Assembly: GCF_019393635.1 (NCBI RefSeq)
Contig: NC_057861.1
Span: forward strand, 303,139,468-303,203,467
Origin: Dromiciops gliroides
Lineage: Eukaryota > Chordata > Mammalia > Microbiotheria > Microbiotheriidae
DNA: 64,000 bases
Direction: 5' to 3'
Part shown: positions 1-10,725 of the stretch, piece by piece
How the letters are laid out: every line of letters begins with the position of its first letter
Numbering within the stretch: the stretch's first letter is position 1
The notes under the pieces: generated by a model
Told to the model about the DNA's origin: nothing
What the model saw: the letters and a program-made list of their open reading frames with translations, nothing else
The model's database searches: none
Translations under genes and position numbers: made by a program

Positions 1-1033
1 ATGTCTTTCTCACTCTATATCAACCTTATTGATAGGCATTTTTTAAACTGAAATTTTCAAAGATTAATTTTTAGCTTATTATGTCATGTTGCAAATTTTT
101 AAATGGAAGTTTTCTTCTTGTCCCCATTCCACTAATTTTTAAAGGGTTGTGAGTTATGAACTTAAATTATCAACAGCTTATAATAACTAAATAATGGGGA
201 GGACCTATATAATTAATTCAGGGTGGAGCTGTGAACCAAAATGACATTTATTTTGTGGCCTTGAAATACCTTCTACAATTCTTAACTGTCACCACTGAAG
301 AAATAAATGGTAGGATGGAAACAGAGTGATTGGGGTCAGGACTGATGGAACTGTACATAAAATTGAAAACTAGTGTCTTTGATTTATTATATTGAAAGCC
401 TTGGAAAAGCAGGCAATGAAGTGGCAGGGGAAAATAATCCTTGCTCCCTGGGGGTACTGGTTAGTTTGGAAACTCTCAGTGGTTTCTGCTGCCCGGTCAT
501 CATCTACCATGGAGGCCAAACTTCCATTTGCTGCCTCCTTTAGAAGACTGAGAATTGGCAGTTTCCAGGGGCTGGTGGTATAGAAGCCCATGCTTTTGAG
601 TGTTTTCTTTTGAAGAACCAGGTCTCCTGGAGGAGATAGTTAGCTTCTTTGTGCGTTTTGAGGTAGCTTTGGAAGGCCTTCTACCTGCCACCCAACTTTC
701 TCCATCTTTTCTCTAATATTAAAAATATTTTTAAGCCTAAGTCCATAATTGGGCTTAAAAATACCAGTCGCTGGAAGAGGTACCTGAATTGTCGTAAACT
801 CATTCATTCAAAACTGTAAAACACTAATATGAAGTCTTTTGCCAAAGAGATAGAAGAAAGAGGGTTGAGAGAACCAGAGGTCCATAGGCATATAAGGAAA
901 TGGAGAAGGGAAAAGGATACAAAAAAGGCAGGCTGGAATCTGGGAAATGAAACTCTGCCTACTTCACAGTGTTTCCTACAACCTATCTTGGGGAAAATTT
1001 AGGTGTAATTTTAAATGTTACTGAAACAGCTCT
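1..1033. other. Intergenic, no recognisable feature
   Basis: I see no gene, SINE head or LINE end here. The short open frames (60-75 codons) lack domains and splice context. Confidence 0.5.
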
Positions 1034-1329
1034 AGGCCTGTCCTTTCTACTCCCCAGGAGCCTCAGATGAGTGGATTGCTTGAGCTCAGGAGTTCTGGTC
1101 TGAAGTAGGCTAAGTTGATCAGGTATCCACACTAAGTTTGGAACTAATATGGTGAGCCATGGGGAGGAAAAGAGGGTTGGAGGAGTCTCTAAGGCTTTCT
1201 AAGGAAGAGCTAACCCACCTAAGTCTGAAAGGAAAAAGGACAAACCTTTCATACTGAGCAGGAGTGGGATCAGGTTCTGAATGGTCACTGTACTTCCAAT
1301 CTGGGAGATATAGGGAGACCCAATCTCCC
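1034..1329 (+). pseudogene. RN7SL: 7SL (SRP) RNA pseudogene
   Basis: The segment follows the signal-recognition-particle RNA along most of its length. It has the Alu-domain stretch around GGATTGCTTGAGCTCAGGAG and TTCTGG, then a degenerate form of the 'gtgtccgcactaagttcggcatcaatatggtga' block near 1122-1157. It also has the central part ('AGCAGGAGTGGGATCA' near 1257-1272) and the 3' end 'CACTG.ACTTCCA.TCTGGG...GGGAGACCCAATCTC'. The first roughly 25 bases are poorly conserved, and small insertions and deletions run throughout. No A tail remains, so it is an old retrocopy and not a working gene. It is not a WSINE, which has a tRNA-like head. Confidence 0.8.
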
Positions 1330-1334
1330 TGCCC

Positions 1335-1994
1335 TCCCTCCAAGGATACCTAAACGTAAGGAAAAAATGCTTTATTAGATCAACGGTCCTGGTTCACCCT
1401 CTGGAGAGAGAATGTAGCTTAGTGGATTCTCCATAACACAGTGGGATACGTCAAAGAAATTTTCAGATTCACCAGAATTTATAATGAAAGACCAGTTTGA
1501 GATGGTCTCAAATGACACTCTGGCTAAACCTCTATCTCTAATAAAGTAACCCTACAAGACTCTGATCAGTTTTCATAGATATGTTTGGAAGCACCAGACA
1601 TAATAAGACAAACCTCCTTGCTGGTCTCCCCGTCATTAGTTTCTTCCTGATTTCATACAGTCTATTTTCACTATTGAAATAATTTTTCTCAAGCAGTATT
1701 ATCATTAGGTTACTTCCTTGCTCAAGAACTGATGGTTGCCTTTTGTCTCAAACTTGCTTCTCAGCCTTCAAGACTTTTCACCATTGTTATTTCACCAGTC
1801 TCATTTCCTGTTCCTCTACTATTCAACAGAGTTACCGTACATCAACCGAAAAATTGAAAAGCAAGTTCTTGATTTGTTATCCTACAAAATATTTATCTCC
1901 CCATTTCTTCAATGGGGCATAGTTTTTCATTCTATAATTAGAGACAGATTTAATTAGAAATCACTAGTGCAAATGTTTCTGGGAAAGGGAATGT
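1335..1994. other. Intergenic, no recognisable feature
   Basis: Unique-looking AT-rich DNA. The 73-codon frame near 1736 has no family resemblance. Confidence 0.4.
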
Positions 1995-2007
1995 AGCTAC
2001 TTACATT

Positions 2008-2229
2008 TATTTATTTGTTTATTTATTCATTAATTTATTTATGTGTTTATTTATTTATTTATTCATTTGTTTGTTTGTTTGTTTATTTTTTTTGGTGAGG
2101 CAATTGGTGTTAAGTGACTTGCCTAGGGTCACACAGCTAGTAAGTGTCAAGTGTCTGAGGCTGGATTTGAACTCAGGTCTTCTTGACTCCAGGGCCGGTG
2201 CTCTATCCACTGTGCTACCTAGCTGCCCC
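2008..2229 (-). mobile_element. WSINE1-type SINE with long tail
   Basis: Antisense SINE: a TTTA/TTTG-rich tail, then core and head ending CACCTAGCTGCCCC-like. It is flanked by a 13-bp duplication AGCTACTTACATT at 1995-2007 and 2230-2242. Confidence 0.92.
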
Positions 2230-2489
2230 AGCTACTTACATTCAAACTAATATGTGGATGAATGATATATCCTTTTGAAGAAGAGATTTCAATAAAGGCA
2301 ACAGATAGGACATGATTTCTAGTGACACCTTGGGGAGGGGATTTGTTTTGCTAGAACTCAGAGAAGACCTTTAGTACATAGAATGGATTTCCTGTAGTCA
2401 ACTTATGGGAAGACCTGGATAAGAGTCCCCAGGTTAGGTAGGGAGCTTGGAAGAGAATCTGTTAGTAAAAGCATTGGTTATTTCCCAGA

Positions 2490-2728
2490 ATGCCCTTTCT
2501 CCTTCCTGAAGACAATTAACAGACTCTTAGAGCTGAGAGGAACTGCTAATGTACATGGACAGGAATCCCTTTTGAAACAATACTGAAAATTGCTTATTCT
2601 GTCTCTGATATTGCAGAATTCACTATCTCCCAAGGCAGTCAGTTCCACCTTAGGAAAGCTCTCATCATTAGGAAGCCTTTCTTTATATCCAGACAAAAAC
2701 TTCCTTTCTGAAGCTTTCAACTGAACTT
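2490..2728 (-). mobile_element. CR1/L3 LINE 3' fragment
   Basis: Antisense L3/CR1 3' region, shown by the block 'CACTATCTCCCAAGGCAGTCAG' followed by 'TTAGGAAGCCTTTCTTTATATCCAG'. The 80-codon minus-strand frame here comes from the repeat. Confidence 0.65.
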
Positions 2729-2905
2729 CAGTCTCTCTATCTATCTACTGGTTCCTTCTCTGCTTCCTATAAATAGGTCCAGGTTTCCTCTATCCTTAAA
2801 AATTGCTCATTTGATGCTCAAGCCATCATGTTCTTCCTATTCAAAGCCAAACTCAAAAAAAGGCTGTCTGTATTCGTCTTCTCTTCCTTTCCTCTCACTC
2901 ACTAC

Positions 2906-3448
2906 TGTTTCATCTAGGAACACCTGTTCCTAGAAGAAACAAAGGGGGGAATGTGATGGAATAATGGGATTTAGCAGATACTCAAAGACCCACCTGGAGA
3001 TTAATCTATACTGATTGAATCAAGTGAGAGTGATTGACTGCTGATTAAGCCTACTTCAAGTTAATTGGATTGTAAGCACACCTGTCTATCCCTTACAAAG
3101 GTATTGTTCTCAGAAACTAGACTGTGAACTCAACTTGAGAACACCTTCAAAGCCAATGGATTTGGATGACGCCAACCAATCACCTTGAAGAAGTGTGTAA
3201 GGACTGCCTCTGTTCCAGATCTATAAAAAGCTTCCACAAACAGCTTGCTAGAGAGTTCCTGATTAAAGCAGGCTCGTGGAGGAGGACTTCAGGAAGAACC
3301 CAACCAGGCTGGAACTCTAGGCTGGGTAGGACTTCTTTTTCTTAACTCCTTGTGAATACCTCTATGCTTTAATAAATGTTTAATGCCCAAAAACTGGTGC
3401 TGAAGCTTCTAATTTAAGGTGACCACAATTTAGATTTTAAACATCACA
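2906..3448 (+). mobile_element. LTR retroelement remnant (LTR)
   Basis: The element begins TG, ends CA and is flanked by the 4-bp duplication CTAC (2902-2905 and 3449-3452) inside the L2. Inside it a purine-rich stretch (2937-2951) is followed at 2952 by TGTGATG, the exact inverse of the terminal CATCACA (3442-3448). This suggests a polypurine tract plus LTR start. A TATA-like TATAAAA lies at 3222-3228 and a polyadenylation signal AATAAA at 3371-3376. No gag, pol or env coding is present. Confidence 0.75.
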
Positions 3449-3654
3449 CTACTTACTCAAATGTTGGCAATCTGACTTCTGATATTATACTCAGTGAAAA
3501 TTGCTGTCTATAAAGCTACCAATGATATTTTCATTGCCAAATCTAAGGACTTTTTCCTCAGTGCTTGACACAGTGGCATTTGACACTATTGACCACTCTC
3601 TCCTGCTGGATACTCTTTCCTTTTTATTGTTTGCAAAACATTTTTGGTTCTCTT

Positions 3655-3870
3655 CCTAGGTGGCACAATGGTTACAGGGCTGAGCCTTGATCAGGAAGAC
3701 CTGAGTTCAAATCCAGCCTCAGACACTTAGAAACTTTATTGACCCTGAACAAGTCACAATCTGTTTGTCTTGGTTTTCTCAATTGTAAAATGGGTATAAT
3801 AATGGCACCTACCTCCCAGGGTTGTAGCAAGGATCAAATAAAATATTTGTAAAGTAATTAACACATAATA
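3655..3870 (+). mobile_element. MIR/MIR3 SINE (5' part)
   Basis: tRNA-derived head 'GGTGGCACAATGGTTA' followed by the core and 'TTGTAAAATGGGTATAATAATGGCACCTACCTCC'-type 3' domain. It is interrupted by a WSINE and an L1 end, and resumes at about 4484-4530. Confidence 0.75.
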
Positions 3871-3873
3871 TTT

Positions 3874-4016
3874 TTTTTGGTGAGGCAATTGGGATTAAGT
3901 GACTTGCCCAGGGTCACACAGCTAGACCACATCAAGTGTCTGAGACCAGATTTGAACTCAGGTCCTCCTGACTCCAGGGCCAGTGCTCTATGCACTATAC
4001 CACCTGGCTGCCCCAG
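3874..4016 (-). mobile_element. WSINE1-type SINE
   Basis: Antisense SINE flanked by CACATAATATTT at 3862-3873 and 4017-4028. It sits inside the MIR. Confidence 0.92.
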
Positions 4017-4040
4017 CACATAATATTTGTAAAGTAGTTA

Positions 4041-4483
4041 GCACATATAAGAAATGACAAGCAGGATGATTTCAGAAAGGCCTGGAAAGACTTATATGAA
4101 CTGATGTATAGTGAAGTGAGCAGAACCAGGAGAACATTATACATGACAGCAATATTGTTTGATGAAGAGCTGTGACTGACAATTATTCTCAGCACAATAA
4201 TGATCCAAGATAATTCCAAAGAACTAATGATGAAGCATACTATCTACCTTCAAAGAAAGAATTGATATTTATTGAACACACTGAAGCATGCTATTTTTCA
4301 CTTTCTTCCTTTCATCTTTTCCCTTTTATTGCAATTTTCTTATACAAAATGAGTACTATGGTAATGTTTTACATAATTGCACATGTATAACCTGTATCAT
4401 TGCTTACTGCCTCAGGGAGGGGGGAGAGGAGAGAGGGATAGAATTTGAAACTTAAAACTTTAAATTTTAAATTTTAAAAATAT
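4041..4483 (+). mobile_element. L1 3' end (truncated)
   Basis: Ends of ORF2 ('AGCAGAACCAGGAGAACATTATACA') and the 3' UTR with its pyrimidine-rich and GGGGAGAGG segments. It is strongly 5' truncated and lies inside the MIR. Confidence 0.8.
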
Positions 4484-5010
4484 CACAGTGCCTGGAAAAT
4501 AGTAAGCACTATATAAATGCTTATTCCCTTCCCTTTACCTTCTCTGGTGATTTCTCAATTTCCTTTGCTGATTCATCTATTATCCATGAGCTACTCCCTA
4601 ACTGTGGAGATATCGCAGGAATATGTCCTGGGACCCCTAATTTTCTCTTTCTGCATTCTTTCTCAATAATATCCCCAGCTCACATGGGTTCAGTTATCAC
4701 CTCCATGCAGAAGACTCCAAGATCTATATATTTATCTACCTTTACTATCTCAAATCACCAACTGCCTATTCGATATTTCCAACTGATGCCATATAGATAT
4801 CTCAAGTTCAACATGTGCAAAACATAATTCATTATCATTCCCATTATTATTCTAGTCATCCAGCTTCATGATCTCAGAGACATCCTCGACTCCTCACTAT
4901 ACCTCCTTTATTTAATCAGTTGCCAAATCTTGTCCATTTGAACCTGACACCATCTCCACTCACCTAGTCACCACCCAAGCTCAGGCCCTCATCAGCTTTT
5001 TGCCTAGACC

Positions 5011-5200
5011 AGTAGTGTCAAATTCAAATAGAAACAGATGCCCTGAAGGCCACATATTAACTTAGGAAACCAAAAATGAAAATCATCTTCATTGTATTGT
5101 CTTTTTACTTATTTTGTTAAACATTTGCCAGTTACAGTTTAATCTGGTTTAGGCTCCACTAGTTTGAGCACAGTGAGTTTGACACCTCTGGCCCTGTGAT
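5011..5200 (+). mobile_element. Marsupial interspersed repeat, family unnamed
   Basis: 'GTAGTGTCAAATTCAAATAGAAAC' to 'GTTTGACACCTCTGGCC' resembles a repeat that I recall only from marsupial sequence. It interrupts the L2. Orientation is uncertain. Confidence 0.4.
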
Positions 5201-5204
5201 AAAA

Positions 5205-5232
5205 TGTGTGTGTGTGTGTGTGTGTGTGTGTG
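5205..5232. repeat. (TG)n microsatellite
   Basis: About 13 TG units joined to the tail side of the next SINE. Confidence 0.95.
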
Positions 5233-5368
5233 AGTGAGGCAATTGGGGTTAAGTGACTTGCCCAGGGTCACACATCTAGTAAGTATCAAGTGTCTGAGGC
5301 TGGACTTGAACTCAGGTCCTCCTGAATCCAGGGCTAGTGCTCTATCGACTGCACCACCTAGCTGCCCT
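5233..5368 (-). mobile_element. WSINE1-type SINE
   Basis: Antisense core and head from GAGGCAATTGGGGTTAAG to CACCTAGCTGCCC. The (TG)n stands where the A/T tail normally is. Confidence 0.9.
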
Positions 5369-5771
5369 CGATAAACTTTTAAATGTTCTCTCCACCCCAA
5401 GTCTCTCCCTCTTCTGATTCATCCTCCACATAGTTGCTAACATTAGATTCCTTAAGCATAGTTCTGACCACATCATTTTCCTGCCCTCAAAGTTCCAGTG
5501 GGCTCCTTTCACCCCTAAGATCAAATACAGACTCTTCCCTTGGGCATTTATAACCCTCTGGTATTTAAAGGTAGGCTCCAACCTGCCTTTCCAGAATTAT
5601 TACACATTCACATCCCTTTCTGGACTCCATGCACTGGCCTCATTCCTGTTCCTTATACAGGATATTCTGTCTCTTACCTTCATGTTTTACACTGGTTCTT
5701 TTTCCTAAATTGAAATCAAATCTCAGTTCTTCAAGAAAACCTTCCCTGATTAACATTCCTCTGATTCCCCT

Positions 5772-6136
5772 TGTAACGATTGGAATGACGCCACCTGCTA
5801 GAGACACTGTAGAAAAGCTCCGCCACGAGGTGAAGGTCTCTGAGGGCAAGACCATGCATCTTTGGCATCAGGAAGTGATGTTGGCTTGTGGGAGGAAGAA
5901 GGGGGAGGCTGGTGCTCTGACTCGATCTCTTTCCTGAGGACTCCGGTGGAGAAGGGAGCTAGAAATGCACTCTCCCTTTAATAGATAGATGAATGTAGGC
6001 CTTTCTCTCTCTCTTTACCAAATTATTATTCTCCTTAATAAATACTTTAAAGTCTAATTCTTGCTAAAGCTTATAATTTGTTGGCGACCACTCATTAGAT
6101 AGTTTAGACAGTATAGCTAGAATTTTAGCCTTAACA
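5772..6136 (+). mobile_element. Solo LTR of an endogenous retrovirus
   Basis: 365 bp from TGTAACG to CTTAACA, flanked by a 4-bp duplication CCCT (5768-5771, 6137-6140) within L2 sequence that is continuous on both sides. AATAAA lies at 6037-6042, and a TTGTTGGCGACCAC motif near 6078 is typical of a U5 region. The 102-codon frame across its left edge is not a gene. Confidence 0.85.
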
Positions 6137-6899
6137 CCCTCCTCAGATCCCTGTTATGTTCCCTAAGGACCAGAGCTGTTTCTTTTTCTCTCATCCCACT
6201 TTGCTCAAATCCTATTAACTATTAACAGTGCTTGGCACATGGTTGGCCTCAGTAAATGGAGCTGTGCCTTCTATTTTTTTTTTTTTTTACTAGACACCTG
6301 TTGGGTGTTCAGGTTTTGTGACCCTGGAGTTTTGTTCAGAATTGCTATGAAAACCAAGTCTGTCTATCTTTACTTCTTGCTACTTCTTTTCCTCTTTTGT
6401 TTGTTTTAGATATGAATGGGTAAATACAAGCTTTCCTTAAGACTTCCTGGGCCTCAGTTTTCTCATCTGTAAAGTGCATAATGAGTGTTTAATAAGTGTT
6501 TATTGAATTGACCAAAAAAGATCTTCAGCCTAGGCCTTCCAAAAAAAGGCCTTCCAACTCTAACAAGCTGAGTATAGGATTTCTTATGGAATGGATTTTT
6601 TCAGATACTGTAGTTTGACTGAGGGCACCATCTGCTGGGCACATGGAGAACTTAGCCCAGTTTTAAGCTTTAATAGCCTTAAACTGCATTATAACTTTGA
6701 GATATCCTGTGACAACCCTACACAGGGTTGCTGCATACAGATTTAAGCCATTAAAGTTTAGAACTTCACAAAAGTGTTTGGGACACCTTATACCCATGTG
6801 AAGTAGCTAATGCAGAAATATTACCATTTTATTGAGTCTTAGGGAGGTTAAATGATTGTTTAAGGTCACATCAGGCTAAAAAAAGTGGAGGCATGGTTT

Positions 6900-7065
6900 C
6901 AACTCAAGTTTTCTTTTTCTTTTTTCATTAACTTTTCTTTTTTTTTTAATGAACAAAAATCTATCTTTTCCCCAATCATCTCCCCATCTCCATTAAAAAG
7001 AAAAAGGAAAACAAAACCCCTGTTATAAATATATTTCTTTTCATTTTCAATGTGTATTTGAAGCA
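6900..7065 (-). mobile_element. L1 3' UTR fragment
   Basis: T-rich start, then 'CCCAATCATCTCCCCATCTCC'-type antisense L1 3' UTR text. Old and short. Confidence 0.4.
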
Positions 7066-7071
7066 GGGAGA

Positions 7072-7176
7072 TTGTGTGTGTGTATATACATATATACACA
7101 CATACACACAAACACATATATACAATACATATCTGTATATATATATACACACACACACACACATATATACATATAC
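7072..7176. repeat. Mixed TG/TA/AC microsatellite
   Basis: Alternating purine-pyrimidine runs (TGTGTG, TATATA, ACACAC). They generate open frames rich in Y, I, C and V that are not genes. Confidence 0.95.
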
Positions 7177-7804
7177 GTATTATGTACTTTGAGTCCATCA
7201 TCACATCTCTTTCAGGAGGTCAGTAGATTGCTTCATTATCATCTCACTCCAGTTCCAGTGCCCTTTATCTCCTCAACATGTTGCCTCTCTAGGAATACAA
7301 AATAACCATAGAAATAAAATCCTTACTTCTTAGGTACTAAAGACAGAAGAACAATTGACTCTTTTTGAAATTGTAGTGTTCCCTTTGTATCTACCCATGT
7401 TCCTTTTCTTCCTTTCTTTATTCTTCAAAATATGAAGAATGGAACAAGGTTAGCTTTTATTCTAGACCATTTTGGTCTCTTTATACACCTCCACCCTTTC
7501 CCTCCTAAGTAGGAAGGTTTATATTAGTGTCTTCCATATTTCTTTCTTGAGAACTTCTCTCATTCCTCCTGGACTGACTTCATCTCTAGAATTTTGGCCC
7601 TTGGGATCCAAACTCTCCTTCCTCTGAATCTTCCAAAATCTGCTTTCCTAACAATTTCCCAGTAGATAAGTTTGCTGAAATAGCAATGATGAAAGCCTTG
7701 TAGGGAATCATTTCTCCATGTTAGAACTGGCAGTAGAAAAAGAGAACAAAATTGAACACAGATTGCCATGAACCATACATCTGGGCAGAGAAGTTCTCAC
7801 TAGG

Positions 7805-8050
7805 TTCAGAGGGAGGAAAGTCGGGAAGACCTGTATTCAAATTCTGATTCAGATAGAGATATGAAACCCTGGGCAACCTATTTAACCTCTGTATCCCCGA
7901 GTTTCCTCAACTGTAAAATGAGGATAATAATAGCAGCTACTCCCCCCCAGGGTTATTTTGAAGATAAAATGAGATACTATTTGTAAAGTACTTGACAAAT
8001 CTTAAATCTCTATATAAATGTTAGCCATTATTATTAGAGCTATTATTATT
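7805..8050 (+). mobile_element. MIR/MIR3 SINE
   Basis: Sense MIR with 'CTCAACTGTAAAATGAGGATAATAATAGCA' and a 3' part ending 'CTATATAAATGTTAGCCATTATTA'. Confidence 0.75.
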
Positions 8051-8111
8051 GTCTTGTCAGAAGTGTCAAAATGAGTTGAGGCTAGTAAGGAATGCTAAGG
8101 ACAACAAAATG

Positions 8112-8263
8112 TTTTTGTTTTTTTGGTGGGGGCAATGAAGGTTAAGTGATTTGCCCAGGGTCACACAGCTAGTAAGTGTCAAGTGTCTGAGGCCAAATTT
8201 GAACTCAGGTGCTCTTGAATCCAGGGCTGGTGCTCTATCCACTGCGCCACCTAGCTGACCCCC
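8112..8263 (-). mobile_element. WSINE1-type SINE
   Basis: Antisense copy flanked by a short duplication, CAACAAAA (about 8103 and 8264). Confidence 0.88.
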
Positions 8264-9072
8264 AACAAAAGGATTTTTTAAAATCCATATCGGAAAAAAG
8301 AGGAGCTTCAAAGAAGGAAGGGAAGGACTATCATTCAGTTGGATGGGAAGGTGATGATAAAAATGATGGAAAGAAGGCATAATACTGTTATTTTCTTCTG
8401 TTTTCTGTTCTAAGAAAACTGGAAAGGATAGGCCAAAGCTGTCTATAAGGGAACTGAAAGACCAATAAAAGCACTAGATAATAAGAATTCACCTCCCTGT
8501 CATTAGCGAATTCAATTCACTAGGCTCAGACTAACTGCACCCCAGGGCATGAAAGCATTGGCAGATGTGATTGCTGAGACACTGCAAATCATCCTTGGAC
8601 ACCAGGAGAGAAAGGGAGAGGTGCCATAGAGCTGGGGGAAGAACAAATGTCTCCATTTTCAAAAAAAAGGGAAGAGAGTGGAGTCTCTAAACTGCAAGCT
8701 GCTGAGTTAGTGCCCAGCAAAATTCTTGAATATATTATTAAACAGATGGTCGGTAAACACCTAGAAAAAGAGACAAAACTCCCAGAAGAGTATCATCAAA
8801 ACCAGGTTGTGCCAGGTGTGTCATTCCCCATAGACCACAAACTATTCACAGCAATCCTTTTTTTTTGTAGTATCAAAAAACAAACAAACAAAAACACACA
8901 CACAAAACTAATAACAAATGGCTGGAGAAATCATGGTAATTTAATGTAACTATAATGTTATTGTGCCATGACAACTAAGTAAATGTGAGGAATTAAAAGA
9001 AATTTGAGAAAACTTATTTAAATTAATGCAGGTCGAAGTAAAAAGAATGAAGAGAAAAAGGTATAGAATTAC

Positions 9073-9210
9073 CCCCAATAATATAGAGAAAGGAAATAAA
9101 TTTGTATTAAGCACATACTATGTTAACCCCAATAATATAGGGGAAAACAAGCATTTACTAAGCACCTGCTATGTTAACTCCAGTGATATAAAGGAAGAAA
9201 ACAAGCATCT
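9073..9210. repeat. Minisatellite, 3 units of about 51-54 bp
   Basis: Units start CCCCAATAATATAG at 9073 and 9127, with a degenerate third at 9178 (CTCCAGTGATATAA). Each carries 'ACAAGCAT/ATAAATTT...TAAGCAC.T.CTATGTTAA'. The unit looks MIR-derived. Confidence 0.75.
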
Positions 9211-9350
9211 GGGGGCAGCTAGGTAGAGCAGTACATGAAGCACCGGCCCTGAATTCAGGAGGACCTGAGTTCAAATCCAGCCTCAGTCACTTGACAATTA
9301 CTAGCTGTGTGACCCTGGGCAAGTTACTTAACCCTCATTGCCTTGTAAAA
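9211..9350 (+). mobile_element. WSINE1-type SINE
   Basis: Sense head GGGGGCAGCTAGGTAG, core, and an AAATAAAATAAATTAAATTA tail. Confidence 0.9.
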
Positions 9351-9984
9351 TAAAATAAATTAAATTAAAATTTTAAAAAGGCTTTAATGTCACAAATCCA
9401 TTAACATTTTATTAAATACCTGCTATGTGCCAGGCAATTTATGAATATTGACTTGCCCAGGTTCTTACATCTAATAAGTGTCTCATGTCAAATTTGAACT
9501 CAGTACTTTCTGACTGAGTGCTATCCATTAAGCCTCCTACCTAGCTCTAGAAAAATAGAGAAAAACAACACTAAAATATTCCAAAGTTGAGATGACTGCA
9601 ATGGCCAATTGGGACTACAGAGTACTGATGAGGAAACATTCCTCTCTCCTCTCAAGAGAGAAATAGTAGACTCTAGATGAAGAATGATGCATACATTGTC
9701 AGACAAGGTCAATAGGACTGTTTATTTTGTTTAACTGTATTTTTTATTACAAGGGAAGATTCTTTGGGGTTGGGGCAGGGTAGAGTTAATTGGAAAGTGA
9801 AAGCAAAATAAAAACAAAAAAACATCAATAATAGGTTTTTTTAAAATCCTGCTAGATTAATCTAATTTCCTTTTCAAAACACAGTATTATTTAATGAGCA
9901 GATTAGGTGGTTGCTATAGATTATGTTCCTAGATTTTAGCAACACATTTAACAAAGTATCCCATGCTAAGAAATACGAAAACTT

Positions 9985-10200
9985 TTATATAGCACCTATT
10001 CAATATCACTTTACAATTATTCTATCAATTGATCCTTATAATTATCCTGGGAGGTAGGATTATTATTGCCATTGTTCAGTTAAAGAAACTGAGGCGAACA
10101 GAAGTTAAGTGATTTGCCCAGGATTACGTAGCTAGTAGGTATTTGAGATTGGATTTGAACTCAAGTCTTCCTGACTCCAGACCCAGAATGCTATCCATGC
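9985..10200 (-). mobile_element. MIR SINE
   Basis: Antisense MIR: 'TTATTATTGCCATTGTTCAGTTAAAGAAACTGAGGC' then 'TTTGCCCAGGATTACGTAGCTAGTA'. Confidence 0.8.
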
Positions 10201-10217
10201 TTAGGTTAGACCAGGGA

Positions 10218-10286
10218 TTCTTCTTCTTCTTCTTCTTCTTCTTCTTCTTCTTCTTCTTCTTCTTCTTCTTCTTCTTCTTCTTCTTC
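10218..10286. repeat. (TTC)n microsatellite, about 23 units
   Basis: Uninterrupted TTC array next to an antisense L1 3' end. The poly-Phe frame it makes is not a gene. Confidence 0.97.
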
Positions 10287-10725
10287 ATAAAAGCATTTTA
10301 TTGTTTTCCAGTTACATGTAGAGATAGTTTTCAACATTTGTTTTTATAAAATTTCTAATTTCAATTTTTTTCTCCCTCCCCAAGACAGCAAGTAATCTGA
10401 TATAGGTTATCTATGTACAATCACATTAAAAATATTTCTGCATTAGTCATGCTGTGAAAAAAAGAATCAGAGCAAAAAGGAGAAACCTCAAAAAAGAAAA
10501 ACATTAGCACCCAAAACAAAAGAAAAAGTATGGTTTAATCTGCATCCAGATTCAACAGTTCTTTTTTTTTCTGGATTTGGTGAGCATTTTTCATCATGAG
10601 TCCTTTGGAACTATCTTGTACCATTGTATTGCTGATAAAAATCAAGTCTATCACAGTTGATCTACACATAATGTTGATGATACTGTGTACAATGTTCTCT
10701 AGACCAGGACATCTTAAGCTTTTTC
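10287..10725 (-). mobile_element. L1 3' end
   Basis: Antisense L1 3' UTR and ORF2 tail: 'AAGCATTTTATTGTTTTCCAGTTACATGTAG' onward, then 'GAGTCCTTTGGAACTATCTTG'. Confidence 0.82.

Larger units (their letters stand above)
2830..6250 (+). mobile_element. L2 LINE, fragmented by nested insertions
   Basis: Sense pieces of one L2 ORF2/3' region lie in order at about 2830-2905, 3453-3640, 4530-5010, 5396-5771 and 6137-6250. The piece at 3580 decodes to the '...FDT.DHSLLLDTL' part of the L2 reverse transcriptase. The piece near 4700 encodes the 'HADDS.IY' area. The gaps hold two LTR elements, a MIR, two WSINEs, an L1 end and another repeat. The coding frame is destroyed. Confidence 0.8.
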
